Below are positions 53,341 through 61,788 of a stretch of 64,000 nucleotides of DNA, in pieces; positions within the stretch are counted from its first letter, which is position 1, and the number at the start of each line of letters is the position of its first letter. Below the pieces are notes generated by a model, which was given only the letters and a program-made list of their open reading frames with translations, searched no databases and had not been told where the DNA came from. The DNA is from Halomonas salipaludis. GTDB lineage: Bacteria; Pseudomonadota; Gammaproteobacteria; Pseudomonadales; Halomonadaceae. The position numbers and the translations under genes are program-made. The stretch spans positions 374,733 through 438,732 of the forward strand of contig NZ_NSKB01000001.1 of assembly GCF_002286975.1 (NCBI RefSeq). Reading direction: 5' to 3'.

Positions 53341-54023
53341 TGATCGACCGCGATTTCGAGGCATTCGCCGAGGTGTGGAGCCAGGCACAGGAGATCTACA
53401 ACCGCAGCGTGACGTCCGGCACCATCGAGCTGGTTTTCCGCGCCCTGCAGGGGCTTGAGCTGGAGGAGGTGCAGCGGGCGCTGACCCTGCACATCCAGAG
53501 CCCTGACACCGGCCAGTTCCCGCCTAAGCCCGGCGACGTCATCAAGTACGCGCGTGGCGACAGCCAGAGCCGCACCCTGCAAGCCTGGGCGAAGGTGGAG
53601 CGCGCGATCCGCAGCGTGGGGCACTATCGCGACGTGTGCTTCGACGATCCGCTGATCCACGCCGCGATCGAGCGCATGGGCGGCTGGCCCAAGGTGGCCA
53701 TGGTCGACACCGAGCGGGATATCGTCTGGCTGCGTCAGCGCTTCGAGGCGCAGTACCGCGCCTATGCCATCCACCGCCCCGAGGAGTGGCCGGCCTTCCT
53801 GGCTGGTGTGGCGACCCAGCAGAACACGCAGATCGGCCAGCATTCCCGCGGGCGCCTTCCCGGCAAGGATATCGCCGTCATCGGCGACCAGCGTCGCGCC
53901 ATGCAGGTCGCCGAGCGTGGCCGCGGCGCCCTGGCCAACGGCACGCAGGTCAGCCGAGTGACTGGCGGCCAGCTGGCGGGGCTGATCGAGAACATGCAGA
54001 CCAAGCAGCGAGGTGCGGCATGA
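53340..54023 (+). CDS. Helicase-loader-position phage replication protein
   Basis: The 227-residue protein starts MIDRDFEAFAEVWSQAQEIY at ATG 53340 (TGATG overlap). The segment VFRALQGLELEEVQRALTLH followed by TGQFPPKPGDVIKY is typical of phage proteins in the lambda P position. The remainder is helical. It probably recruits the host helicase DnaB to the O-bound origin; the direct evidence is mainly its place. Confidence 0.65.
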   Translation: MIDRDFEAFAEVWSQAQEIYNRSVTSGTIELVFRALQGLELEEVQRALTLHIQSPDTGQFPPKPGDVIKYARGDSQSRTLQAWAKVERAIRSVGHYRDVCFDDPLIHAAIERMGGWPKVAMVDTERDIVWLRQRFEAQYRAYAIHRPEEWPAFLAGVATQQNTQIGQHSRGRLPGKDIAVIGDQRRAMQVAERGRGALANGTQVSRVTGGQLAGLIENMQTKQRGAA

Positions 54024-54571
54024 CCCAGCTCAATCTCAGCCCCCAAGCCCGCCAGGCACTGCATGCCGTTGTGTTCGCCGAGGAGCGCGAAGCCCGCGTC
54101 GAGGCATTGCTGCGCTTCGGCACCGAGGCCGGCGCCCGCGCTCTGCTGGAGATGGTTGCCGATCTGGTGACCCTGGCCGACCAGGTGATCGACAACGGTC
54201 GCGAGCATGCCGTCGACCTGCTGATTCAGGAAACCGACATGCACCCGTACTCGGCAGAGAAGCTCAACTACCCGAGCCTGAAAGGCGCGCTGGTGGGGCT
54301 CGAAGCCGCCGAAAGGGTACCGGCCCACGCCCGTGATCGTGTCTGCCCGGGTTGCGCCTACCGGCCGGGCAGCGTTGCCAATCAGTGCTTCACTACGCAG
54401 ACCGACGCCGACTGCGTGTTGGAGAGCGGCGACGCCTTCCTGTGCCATGCCCGCGGCCTCGATGACGTGACCGACGAGCCGACCCGCCCCTGCATCGGCC
54501 ACGCCTACGCCGCCAGGCAGCACGCCAAAGACTGCATGGAGGACCATCACGGCCCCGAGGGGGCGGCATGA
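54020..54571 (+). CDS. Cys-rich hypothetical phage protein
   Basis: The 183-residue protein starts MTQLNLSPQARQALHAVVFA at ATG 54020. A helical first half is followed by a Cys-rich part (VCPGCAYRPGSVANQC, DADCVLESGDAFLCHARG, CIGHAYAARQHAKDC) that would bind zinc or an iron-sulfur cluster. Its place before ninB suggests a DNA-metabolism accessory. No family recognised. Confidence 0.6.
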   Translation: MTQLNLSPQARQALHAVVFAEEREARVEALLRFGTEAGARALLEMVADLVTLADQVIDNGREHAVDLLIQETDMHPYSAEKLNYPSLKGALVGLEAAERVPAHARDRVCPGCAYRPGSVANQCFTTQTDADCVLESGDAFLCHARGLDDVTDEPTRPCIGHAYAARQHAKDCMEDHHGPEGAA

Positions 54572-55026
54572 ACCGCTCCGCTTCCGCCAATCAGGTCGAG
54601 TACGTGATCCAGCACCCGGGGCAGCTGGCCCCGGTCATGAGCCAGGCCATGGCGATGGCCGGTCGCGGCCTCAGAGGCGGTCCGGTGCGCGTGGTCCTGA
54701 CCCGCATCGAGGAGAAGCGCACCGACAGCCAGAACAAGAAGCTGTGGCCGATGCTCAGCGACCTGTCCACGCAGGTGGTGTGGCACGGCGTCAAGCTGGC
54801 CCCGCACGAGTGGAAGGACCTGGCCACGGCGGCACTGAAGCGTCACCGCATGGTGCCCGGCATGGATGGCGGCTTCGTCATGGTCGGGCTCAGCACCAGT
54901 CGCATGAGTAAGCGCGTGTTCTGCGACCTGATCGAATGCCTGTACGCCTTCGGTACCGAGCAGGGCGTCCAGTGGAGCGAGCCCGCTCTGGCCCTCTACG
55001 AGGAGTACAAGGAGGCCCGCCAGTGA
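54568..55026 (+). CDS. ninB: Recombination protein NinB
   Basis: The 152-residue protein matches NinB/Orf of lambda: VRVVLTRIEEKRTDSQNKKL, WPMLSDLSTQVVWHGVKLAP and WKDLATAALKRHRMVPGMDG. NinB binds ssDNA and Ssb and replaces RecFOR in phage recombination. It overlaps both neighbours by four and four bases in the nin-like operon. Confidence 0.9.
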   Translation: MNRSASANQVEYVIQHPGQLAPVMSQAMAMAGRGLRGGPVRVVLTRIEEKRTDSQNKKLWPMLSDLSTQVVWHGVKLAPHEWKDLATAALKRHRMVPGMDGGFVMVGLSTSRMSKRVFCDLIECLYAFGTEQGVQWSEPALALYEEYKEARQ

Positions 55027-55370
55027 TCCCCAAGAGCAAGGCCTGGCGCTCTGAGCGCTATCTGGCATGGGTGCGCAGCCTGCCGTGCTGCATGACCGGC
55101 GAGGAGGGCTGTGAGGCTCACCACGTCATCGGCCTGGGGTGGGGCCTGTCCGGATGGGGGCTCAAGGCGCCTGACTCGTTCGTGATGCCGCTGACCCCGT
55201 GGGCGCATCGCATGGTCCACCAGCGCGCCGAGTGGCAGCCCTGGCAGGTGGAGTGGCTGCAGCAGACGATTCGCGCCGGCCTGACCGAGTTCGCCAACGA
55301 CCCCGACATTCGCGAGCAGCTGACCCACGCGCTCGCCTTCATCGCCGCAAGGGAGGGCGCCACGGCATGA
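55023..55370 (+). CDS. HNH-like nuclease of the Ref/DUF968 type, GTG start
   Basis: The 115-residue protein begins at GTG 55023 (overlapping the ninB stop) as MIPKSKAWRSERYLAWVRSL. PCCMTGEEGCEAHHVIGLGW and MPLTPWAHRMVHQRAEW hold Cys/His pairs in the spacing of Ref-like (P1) and DUF968 HNH proteins, RecA-associated or structure-specific nucleases. The final helix has no motif. Confidence 0.7.
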   Translation: MIPKSKAWRSERYLAWVRSLPCCMTGEEGCEAHHVIGLGWGLSGWGLKAPDSFVMPLTPWAHRMVHQRAEWQPWQVEWLQQTIRAGLTEFANDPDIREQLTHALAFIAAREGATA

Positions 55371-55837
55371 ACATCATCGGTATCGACCCCGGCAAGTCCG
55401 GCGGTATCGCCTCCATCAACGCTGCCGGACAGGCAGCCGGCGACGTGATGCCCATCATCGGCAAGGAGATCGACGGCCACGAGCTGGCCCGGATCCTCAC
55501 CGCGGCCTCTCCCGGACTGGTGATCATCGAGAAGGTCGGCGCCATGCCCAAGCAGGGCGTGACGTCGACATTCACCTTCGGCGCCGGCTATGGCCGCTTG
55601 CTGGGCGTGTGCGAGGCCCTGGGCATTCCGTACCGGCTGGTGACCCCGCAGGCCTGGAAGAAGCGCGTGCTCGCCGGTACCGCCAAGGACAAGGATGCTG
55701 CCATTGCGTTCGTGAAGCGCGCCTTCCCCATGGTCGACCTCACGCCGGGCAAGAAGCGGGTGCCCCACGATGGTATCGCCGATGCCGTATGCCTGGCCGA
55801 GTACGGCCGTCAGCTCATGGCCAAGGGGGCGGCGTGA
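55367..55837 (+). CDS. RuvC-like Holliday junction resolvase
   Basis: The 156-residue protein has the RNase H-like catalytic set of RuvC: IIGIDPGKSGGIA (Asp), LVIIEKVGAMPKQG (Glu) and VPHDGIADAVCLAEYG (Asp pair), with WKKRVLAGTAKDKDAAIAFV before it. It would resolve branched DNA before packaging. Start ATG 55367 overlaps the HNH gene. Confidence 0.9.
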   Translation: MNIIGIDPGKSGGIASINAAGQAAGDVMPIIGKEIDGHELARILTAASPGLVIIEKVGAMPKQGVTSTFTFGAGYGRLLGVCEALGIPYRLVTPQAWKKRVLAGTAKDKDAAIAFVKRAFPMVDLTPGKKRVPHDGIADAVCLAEYGRQLMAKGAA

Positions 55838-56034
55838 CGGCAACCAAGCTGGAGTGGCAGCGGGTCAGCAACTATTGCATCCGGGCCGGGCAGTACCGCA
55901 TCGCCAAGGTGGTGCTCGGCGGAGACGAATGGTTCGAGCTGCATGCCGGCGAAGAGCACCTGGGCATGTGGCGTGGCAATGCGGCTGCCGCGAAACGGGC
56001 CGCGCAGAAGCATAACGACGGGTTGAAGGGCTGA
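55834..56034 (+). CDS. Small hypothetical phage protein, GTG start
   Basis: The 66-residue protein starts at GTG 55834 (GTGA overlap) and reads MTATKLEWQRVSNYCIRAGQ then YRIAKVVLGGDEWFELHAGE. It is beta-rich with a helical end, and looks like a common small phage protein of unknown role. Confidence 0.6.
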   Translation: MTATKLEWQRVSNYCIRAGQYRIAKVVLGGDEWFELHAGEEHLGMWRGNAAAAKRAAQKHNDGLKG

Positions 56035-56049
56035 CGACTGGGGGTTGGC

Positions 56050-56724
56050 ATGGAGCAGGTTGAGGTAGCAGCCAAGGCAGCGATAGGGCGCCGTCGAAAC
56101 GGTGGGCCAGGCGTGCCCACCCGGCAAGAGCAGGTGATGCTCGCTCGCCAGGTGGGCGACAGGTTGCGGGAAGCCAGGGAGATGCAGGGCTATTCGCAGG
56201 TCAAGGCCGCCCAGCTGCTGGGGTACGCCAACTCCGCCAAGCTGGCCAAGATCGAGCTCGGCAACTACAGCTCGCAGATTCCGCTGTGGGTGGTGAAGCG
56301 CGCCGCCCTGCTCTATGACGTCTCCGTCGACTACCTGCTGGGTAACACGGAGAGCATGGAGATCGGCGAGAAGCGCAGCCACGCCGCCCGGGATGCCATC
56401 ATCCTGATGCGTGAGGAGTGGGAGCGCCAACGCTGGCGGGACATGATCGCCACCCGCCAGGTGCAGGAGCGCGTCGAAGCCGTCGAGGAGCTGGTCAACC
56501 TGATGTCCAAGCAGGTCGGCGAGGCATGCGAGGCGCTGTCCCGCGTCGAGGAGCTGAACCCGCGCCGCTGGGAGAACGTCAAGGGCGGATCACGCCTGCA
56601 GTCCGCCGTCGAGCGTGCCGCCGCCACGGGACGCACTGCCGATTCCAAGCTCAAGCGTCTGCATCGCGACGCGCGTTCCGCTGCCGGCGGTGTGCAGCCC
56701 GAACTGGAGCTGGTGTACACCTGA
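56050..56724 (+). CDS. XRE-family regulator before the terminase genes
   Basis: The 224-residue protein has a basic N-terminal arm, an XRE HTH (VGDRLREAREMQGYSQVKAA, LGYANSAKLAKIELGNYSSQ) and a long helical C-terminal part (HAARDAIILMREEWERQRWR, VEAVEELVNLMSKQVGEACE). It lies at the early-late boundary where lambda has Q, so it could control late genes; that is inference. It ends in TGATG with the terminase small subunit. Confidence 0.75.
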   Translation: MEQVEVAAKAAIGRRRNGGPGVPTRQEQVMLARQVGDRLREAREMQGYSQVKAAQLLGYANSAKLAKIELGNYSSQIPLWVVKRAALLYDVSVDYLLGNTESMEIGEKRSHAARDAIILMREEWERQRWRDMIATRQVQERVEAVEELVNLMSKQVGEACEALSRVEELNPRRWENVKGGSRLQSAVERAAATGRTADSKLKRLHRDARSAAGGVQPELELVYT

Positions 56725-57701
56725 TGGCGAAGTTGTCGGAACAGCAGTGGCGCAAGGCGAGGGAAACCTGGGAAGCGGATTCGCGCGACGGCTACGCCTG
56801 GCTGATTCGGGAATTGGGGCTCGACGTGTCGGGCCCTGCCGTGCGCAAGCGCGCCCTCAAGGAGGAGTGGATCAAGGGCGGCAGCGAGGCGAAACCCGCC
56901 CGGAAACCGAAAACCCAGAAACCCAAGGCGAAAACCGGAAACCGGAAACCTCGGCAGAAACCGGAAACCCCCGTCGAGGAGCTGGAAGAGCTGCCGCCCG
57001 AGTTGGCAGATAAGGCGGTACCGCTGGAAGACGCCGAAACCATCCCCTGGGACGAGGCCGGAGAGGAGGAGGGCGGCGCATCTCACAACTTCACCCTAAC
57101 GCGCGTATGCACACAATCGCTCGAGGAGGACTTCGGCGACAGCCCGCTGCATGAGATCTACGAAACCGATGCCAGCGGCCGCACCAAGTACCGCCGTCAG
57201 TACGCACGGCTCGCCTACAAGCATGCCCTGCTGGGTGCCACGCCCGCCCATGTCGCCAGCCTGCTCGAGGTGACGGAGCGCACCGTCTACGACTGGATGG
57301 AAGCGCACCCCGAATTTCGCGCCGCCATGGAGCAAGGGCGCGTCGACGCCGACGCCAACGTGGCGCGCTCGCTGTACAAGAAGGCCACCGGCTACACGCA
57401 TCAGGCGGTCAAGGTGTTCCAGTACCAGGGCGCGCCCGTGGTGGTGCCCTACACCGAGATCGTTCCCCCGGATACCGAGGCGGCGAAGTTCTGGCTCAAG
57501 AATCGCCAGCCCGAGCTGTGGAAGGAGAAGGTCGAGATCGAGGAGAAGCCGAGCATTGCCCTGGTGGATCGCGAAGCTCGCCGGGAGCGCATCGAGGCCG
57601 CCCTGGCCAAGGCGGCTCAGGTCGAGCGCGAGATGCGCAACCGTGCCGACCGCCTGGGGCTGATCATCGACGGCAGCACGGGCGAGGTCGACGATGGCTA
57701 A
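56724..57701 (+). CDS. Terminase small subunit
   Basis: The 325-residue protein has an N-terminal HTH-like helix bundle (QQWRKARETWEADSRDGYAW, SGPAVRKRALKEEWIKGG), a Lys/Pro-rich linker (about 52-75), and then the terminase small subunit core (LLGATPAHVASLLEVTERTV, YDWMEAHPEFRAAMEQGRVD, ATGYTHQAVKVFQYQGAPVV). It recognises the packaging site and stimulates the large subunit. It overlaps terL by eight bases. Confidence 0.85.
   Translation: MAKLSEQQWRKARETWEADSRDGYAWLIRELGLDVSGPAVRKRALKEEWIKGGSEAKPARKPKTQKPKAKTGNRKPRQKPETPVEELEELPPELADKAVPLEDAETIPWDEAGEEEGGASHNFTLTRVCTQSLEEDFGDSPLHEIYETDASGRTKYRRQYARLAYKHALLGATPAHVASLLEVTERTVYDWMEAHPEFRAAMEQGRVDADANVARSLYKKATGYTHQAVKVFQYQGAPVVVPYTEIVPPDTEAAKFWLKNRQPELWKEKVEIEEKPSIALVDREARRERIEAALAKAAQVEREMRNRADRLGLIIDGSTGEVDDG
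56891..56969 (+). repeat. Cluster of seven GAAACC repeats in the terminase small subunit gene
   Basis: GAAACC starts at 56891, 56903, 56918, 56938, 56945, 56957 and 56964. Two longer exact matches (CCCGGAAACCG and CAGAAACCGGAA) also occur in the replication gene at 52875 and 52888. Small-terminase genes often contain the pac site, so this is a candidate, though a Lys/Pro linker would also produce some repetition. Confidence 0.6.
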
Positions 57702-59217
57702 GAAGCGCACCTTGCTGCACGAGGATCCGCGCTGGGAGGACTTCAGCGACGACTTCGCCGGCGACCTGGTGGGCTTCGCAATCGATGTCGTCGAGCTACC
57801 GCCGACGCCCCAGCAGATCACGCTCTACAACAGTGTGGCGCCGTCGCGCTCCATGGTCAGCGTGTCGTCGGGACACGGCACGGGCAAGACGACTGCCCTG
57901 GCGACCATCGTGCTGTGGCACATGCTGTGCTACCCGCAGTCGATCACGCTGCTGACCGCCAACGACATGGCCCAGCTGAAGGCCACGCTGTGGAAGGAGA
58001 TCGGCCTGGCCGTCGAGCGTATCCGGCGCGGGCCCTATGGCTGGCTGGCCGAGCATATCGAGATCCTGGCCAATGGCCAGATGCGCATCATCGGCTTCCC
58101 CGACACATGGTTCGTCGAGTCCAAGACCGCCAACGAGAAGACCGCCAACAAGATGGCTGGCCGCCACGGTGAGTGGTTGATGATCATCGGCGACGAGGCG
58201 TCGACGCTGCCCGATGCGGTGCTGACCACCCTGCGCGGGGCGCTGACCGAAGAACACAACCGCATGCTGCTGACCTCGCAGCCGACCCGCAACGCCGGTT
58301 TCTTCTATCGGACGCACCACGACCTGAGCAAGCTCAACGGCGGCGACTGGACACCGCTGGTGTTCTCCTCGCTGGAGTCGCCGCTGGTCAGCGACCAGGC
58401 CTTGAAGGAGCTGTGGGACAGCTACGACGACGACGAGCGTCGCGTGCGCCTGCTGGGCCAGTTCCCGCAGGAGTCGGGCAAGCACATGATGAACCTGCCC
58501 GCGGCCGAGGCCATGTATCGCCGGGGGCGGATCATCGGCGACGACGAGCCCTATGGCTGGGTGGTGCTGTCCGACATCGCCAGCGGCGAAGGCCTGCGCG
58601 ACAAGAGCACCGTTGTGGTCGCCCGCATCATCGGTTACGGGGAGCGCGGCCCCGACGCGCGGCGCGTCGAGATCGTGACCGTGCCGGTGCTGACCAACAA
58701 CGTGCGCAGCAACCGCTTTGCCGGGCTGGTGGCGGAGAGCGGCGACCCCTACGACGGCGTGACCTACGTGGTGGACTCCGGCGGCCTGGGCATCAACGTC
58801 TGCCAGGACCTGGAGGACATGGGCAAGCCCGTCCACCGCGTCAACTGGGGCAATCCATGCTTCCAGAACAAGAACAAGGATCGCTACATGAACCTGCGGG
58901 CACAGGCCATGCACCAGGCCGCGCGCGCCGCCAAGGAAGGGCGGTTGTCGATCCTGACCGGCGAGCACCGCAAGACCATGCTGTCGCAGTCGAGCCGTAT
59001 CCCGAAGACCTTCACCGACAAGGGGCGGATTCGCGTGCCGCCGAAGCACAGCAAGGAGTGGGAGGGCATGCCATCCCCCGACCTGTGGGACGCCGTGTGC
59101 TTTGCCTTCCTGGAGGGGTTGATCTACACCGCCAGCCAGGAAGGCGACGGCGACGGGCGCTCGCTGGGCGACTCGCTGGAGAGCGAGGCCGAAGCCTTGT
59201 TCGACGACGTGGTGTAA
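57694..59217 (+). CDS. Terminase large subunit
   Basis: The 507-residue packaging motor has an ATPase domain with Walker A SGHGTGKTT (59-67) and Walker B LMIIGDEAS (D167, E168), and a C-terminal RNase H-like nuclease with VVLSDIASGEG, YVVDSGGLG and a closing Asp in PSPDLWDAVCFAFLEG. It cuts concatemers and drives DNA into the procapsid. It is a full-length protein beginning MAKKRTLLHEDPRWEDFSDD. Confidence 0.92.
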   Translation: MAKKRTLLHEDPRWEDFSDDFAGDLVGFAIDVVELPPTPQQITLYNSVAPSRSMVSVSSGHGTGKTTALATIVLWHMLCYPQSITLLTANDMAQLKATLWKEIGLAVERIRRGPYGWLAEHIEILANGQMRIIGFPDTWFVESKTANEKTANKMAGRHGEWLMIIGDEASTLPDAVLTTLRGALTEEHNRMLLTSQPTRNAGFFYRTHHDLSKLNGGDWTPLVFSSLESPLVSDQALKELWDSYDDDERRVRLLGQFPQESGKHMMNLPAAEAMYRRGRIIGDDEPYGWVVLSDIASGEGLRDKSTVVVARIIGYGERGPDARRVEIVTVPVLTNNVRSNRFAGLVAESGDPYDGVTYVVDSGGLGINVCQDLEDMGKPVHRVNWGNPCFQNKNKDRYMNLRAQAMHQAARAAKEGRLSILTGEHRKTMLSQSSRIPKTFTDKGRIRVPPKHSKEWEGMPSPDLWDAVCFAFLEGLIYTASQEGDGDGRSLGDSLESEAEALFDDVV

Positions 59218-59248
59218 CATATCGGCTTCAGGGGATAGAAGGGATCTA

Positions 59249-60334
59249 ATGATGAAAACAGGAGTGATGGCAGCGCTTTTTGCAGGAGTGGTGGCGACCA
59301 CCGCTTATGCCGAGCCGCTGTTTGAAGTGAACGAAAGGCTGGCGGATATCGAAGCGCGGCAACAGGCAGAGCGCCATGCCGCCCAGTCCACTACCAGACA
59401 GAGCGAGGCAATTGCCGAGGAGCGTCAGCGTGCGGCAGACAGAGCAAGGGCTGAACGAGAGCGCCTGAATGCCGAGCACGAGCGCCGGCAGCAGGAAGTT
59501 CGCCAGTCGAGAGAGCAGGCCGTGTCCGCCTGGGAGAACGCCCCTCGCCTGAATGACCGTCAGGCCCAGTTCATCAACGATGTCTTCGGAGGTGTCTACT
59601 CCCAATCAGACGAGTACGTTGCGGGCATCGGCCGCGTGTCGCAGTCCATGCTCAGGGTGGGGGTCGAAGGTGGTCGGCTCCACATGGCATTCGCCAACCG
59701 ATCGCTGAATCCCGTCGTTGAATCCATCGATGAGGAGAATCGCTCGTTCAACTTCCGCATCGGCGGGGGAAGGCTGGCCACAATGCAGCGCTCCCCCAAT
59801 ATGGCGGTTCTGACGGGGTATAACGGCACCCAATACCTCTATTTCGTGCGCAGCCTCGCCGGAGAGGATCGTGAGCGGCTTGGAATGCCGCGCCAGGGGG
59901 TGGCAGCAGGTAGTGGCGGGCAGCCCCAGGCTGCTCAGGGCGCCCGCTCGGGCTCCGCAATTCTGACCGGCGACCAGGTGCAGCAGATCACTGCCATGAT
60001 GCTTGATGCCTACCGGGACGGCCGGGCCGAAGAAATGTATCGCACCGAGATGCAGTGCTGGGTAGATGTGCCTGCCGGCGGCGGGCAGCGTGACGTGACC
60101 ATGGAGGCGTGTGCCGTGGCTAACTTTGCCGCTACGGTTATTGAGGTTGCGAATGCCGACGAGCAAGGTCGCCGCCCGCATGCTGAGTACGATGCTGACG
60201 AGGCGATGAGCCGCGTCCTATCCCAGTGGTCTGCGCATGGCATGGAGGAGTCAGCGCTATCTGAGCGCCTGATGCAATCAGTGGATGCCAACATGAACAC
60301 CATCGTTGCTGCACTGGAAGCGGCAGGAATGTAG
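59249..60334 (+). CDS. Secreted hypothetical protein inserted after terL (moron candidate)
   Basis: The 361-residue protein has a clear signal peptide (MMKTGVMAALFAGVVATTAY then A) with cleavage expected after TAYA, a long charged coiled coil (about 33-95), a beta-rich middle and a helical end with one Cys pair (MQCWVD, EACAVAN). Such an export signal is unexpected between terminase and head genes. GC is lower than in its neighbours. AAGGGATCT precedes the start. It may be expressed from lysogens and act in the cell envelope. Confidence 0.7.
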   Translation: MMKTGVMAALFAGVVATTAYAEPLFEVNERLADIEARQQAERHAAQSTTRQSEAIAEERQRAADRARAERERLNAEHERRQQEVRQSREQAVSAWENAPRLNDRQAQFINDVFGGVYSQSDEYVAGIGRVSQSMLRVGVEGGRLHMAFANRSLNPVVESIDEENRSFNFRIGGGRLATMQRSPNMAVLTGYNGTQYLYFVRSLAGEDRERLGMPRQGVAAGSGGQPQAAQGARSGSAILTGDQVQQITAMMLDAYRDGRAEEMYRTEMQCWVDVPAGGGQRDVTMEACAVANFAATVIEVANADEQGRRPHAEYDADEAMSRVLSQWSAHGMEESALSERLMQSVDANMNTIVAALEAAGM

Positions 60335-60368
60335 GCCAGGACGCCGCGCTCTACCTGCCGAGAGGCTG

Positions 60369-60728
60369 ATGATGACGGCGACATTGAACGAGGTGCGAAC
60401 GATGCACATCGGAAGCAAGAGCGAGATTGCTGCGACGGTAGGCGCACAAGCCAGGAGTCGGCAGCCCGGCGACATCGAGCGGGCCCTGGCCGCCAGGGTG
60501 TTCGGGGCCGTTGACGACGAGGCCGGCCAGCTGCTGACGACCGGCTGCGAGCCCGTCGAGGAGACCGAACCCCTGACCCTGGAGCGCCTCACCGAGATGG
60601 TCGACCGCCTGAGGCTTCGCAATCAGTCCGAAAGCCCGTTCCCGCCCAGCCATCCGCTGCACGGCGCCTGGGAGATTACCGAGAGGCGCCGCCGGGACTG
60701 GTTGATGGCGGTGGATCCGTCATGCTGA
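60369..60728 (+). CDS. Hypothetical phage protein
   Basis: The 119-residue protein can start at ATG 60369 or 60372 and reads MMTATLNEVRTMHIGSKSEI. It is helical with an Arg-rich end (ITERRRRDWLMAVDPSC). It overlaps the next gene by seven bases. It may be a head-tail or packaging accessory, but no family is recognised. Confidence 0.5.
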   Translation: MMTATLNEVRTMHIGSKSEIAATVGAQARSRQPGDIERALAARVFGAVDDEAGQLLTTGCEPVEETEPLTLERLTEMVDRLRLRNQSESPFPPSHPLHGAWEITERRRRDWLMAVDPSC

Positions 60729-60916
60729 GGCTGGTATCTCAGTGGTTGAGGCGGCGGGTGGCGCAAGACGATGCCCTGGACGAGCGTGACCTGCCCGACG
60801 CCGACCTTCGCAATCCGTTCGAGGGCGACTGGCTGGACGCTCACGAGCGCGCCACCGGCGAGCGCGTTCGTCTTTCCGCCCCGGGCCATGTAGGAAAACC
60901 CGACCGGGAGCGGTGA
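60722..60916 (+). CDS. Small hypothetical phage protein
   Basis: The 64-residue protein starts MLRLVSQWLRRRVAQDDALD at ATG 60722, an overlap with the preceding gene. Mixed acidic and basic helices are seen and no family is recognised. Its stop lies 50 bases before the chosen start of the next gene. Confidence 0.5.
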   Translation: MLRLVSQWLRRRVAQDDALDERDLPDADLRNPFEGDWLDAHERATGERVRLSAPGHVGKPDRER

Positions 60917-60966
60917 CACCCCTCCCGCATCATGCCCCCATGGGAGTCAACCGTGAGGGCATCACC

Positions 60967-61788
60967 ATGCAGCAACCTCCGCTGATCAAGTACAACCTGA
61001 AGGAGCGTGGCCGCCAGTTCCGTGGCGTGGAGCGCAACTTCGACATTCCGGCCATCGTGGCCAGCGTCAACAGTCCCGCCACGCAGGAGCGCGTGGCCAC
61101 GCGCGGCATGTTGGGCTACTTCGGCCATTGGCCGCGCGTGCGCTTCGGCATGGAGCCCGCCGAGGGCGGCATGGCCGATGGCAAGGCCCAAGCCGTCGAG
61201 CCGGCGGTGGTCACCACCCATCTGCGGGCCTACGACGACGGCACCATCGAGCACCAGACCGAGTTCCTGGACACCGCCACCGGGCAACTGGCGTCGCGCA
61301 TGTACGCCAATCGCGTCGGCGGCTTCTCGTCTGCCATCGACCCGCGCAAGCCTGAGCTCTACGGCTTCGACTGGGTGAACGACCCGAACTACTCGACCAA
61401 CCGGGGCTATGACCTGGTGCTGGACAGCGTGACCAGCGGCGAAATGTCCTTCGATGACGTGCTGGCGGCCGAGCACGCCGACCAGATGGACGCCATGAAC
61501 CGGCTGTTCGAGATGATGGACGCCAGCATGCGCCTGGCCCTGGATTCCGCCGCCCGCTTCGAGCGCGAGAACAGCGAGCTGCTCGATCTGCTGAGCAAGC
61601 ACGAAGAGGCTGGCAAGGCCGTGCTGACCGACAGCGCGGCCACGCCCCGCGACGTGACCAAGCAGCTGGAGCGCGACCGCCAGTTCTTCATGGACAGCGC
61701 GCTGCCGCGCTTCCAGGATCCCGAGGCGAAAGTGGAGAACGACCGCGACTACCTGCGCCTGAAGCGTCGGATGTTCCTCCATGTTTGA
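60967..61788 (+). CDS. Putative head-processing-type phage protein
   Basis: The 273-residue protein starts at ATG 60967 (GAGGG seven bases upstream) as MQQPPLIKYNLKERGRQFRG; a GTG at 60913 is possible. It has WPRVRFGMEPAEGGMADGKA, VTTHLRAYDDGTIEHQTEFL, FSSAIDPRKPELYGFDWVND and a long helical end. I recall comparable proteins called head processing or prohead serine-protease-like in other phages; no catalytic triad can be assigned here. Confidence 0.5.
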   Translation: MQQPPLIKYNLKERGRQFRGVERNFDIPAIVASVNSPATQERVATRGMLGYFGHWPRVRFGMEPAEGGMADGKAQAVEPAVVTTHLRAYDDGTIEHQTEFLDTATGQLASRMYANRVGGFSSAIDPRKPELYGFDWVNDPNYSTNRGYDLVLDSVTSGEMSFDDVLAAEHADQMDAMNRLFEMMDASMRLALDSAARFERENSELLDLLSKHEEAGKAVLTDSAATPRDVTKQLERDRQFFMDSALPRFQDPEAKVENDRDYLRLKRRMFLHV

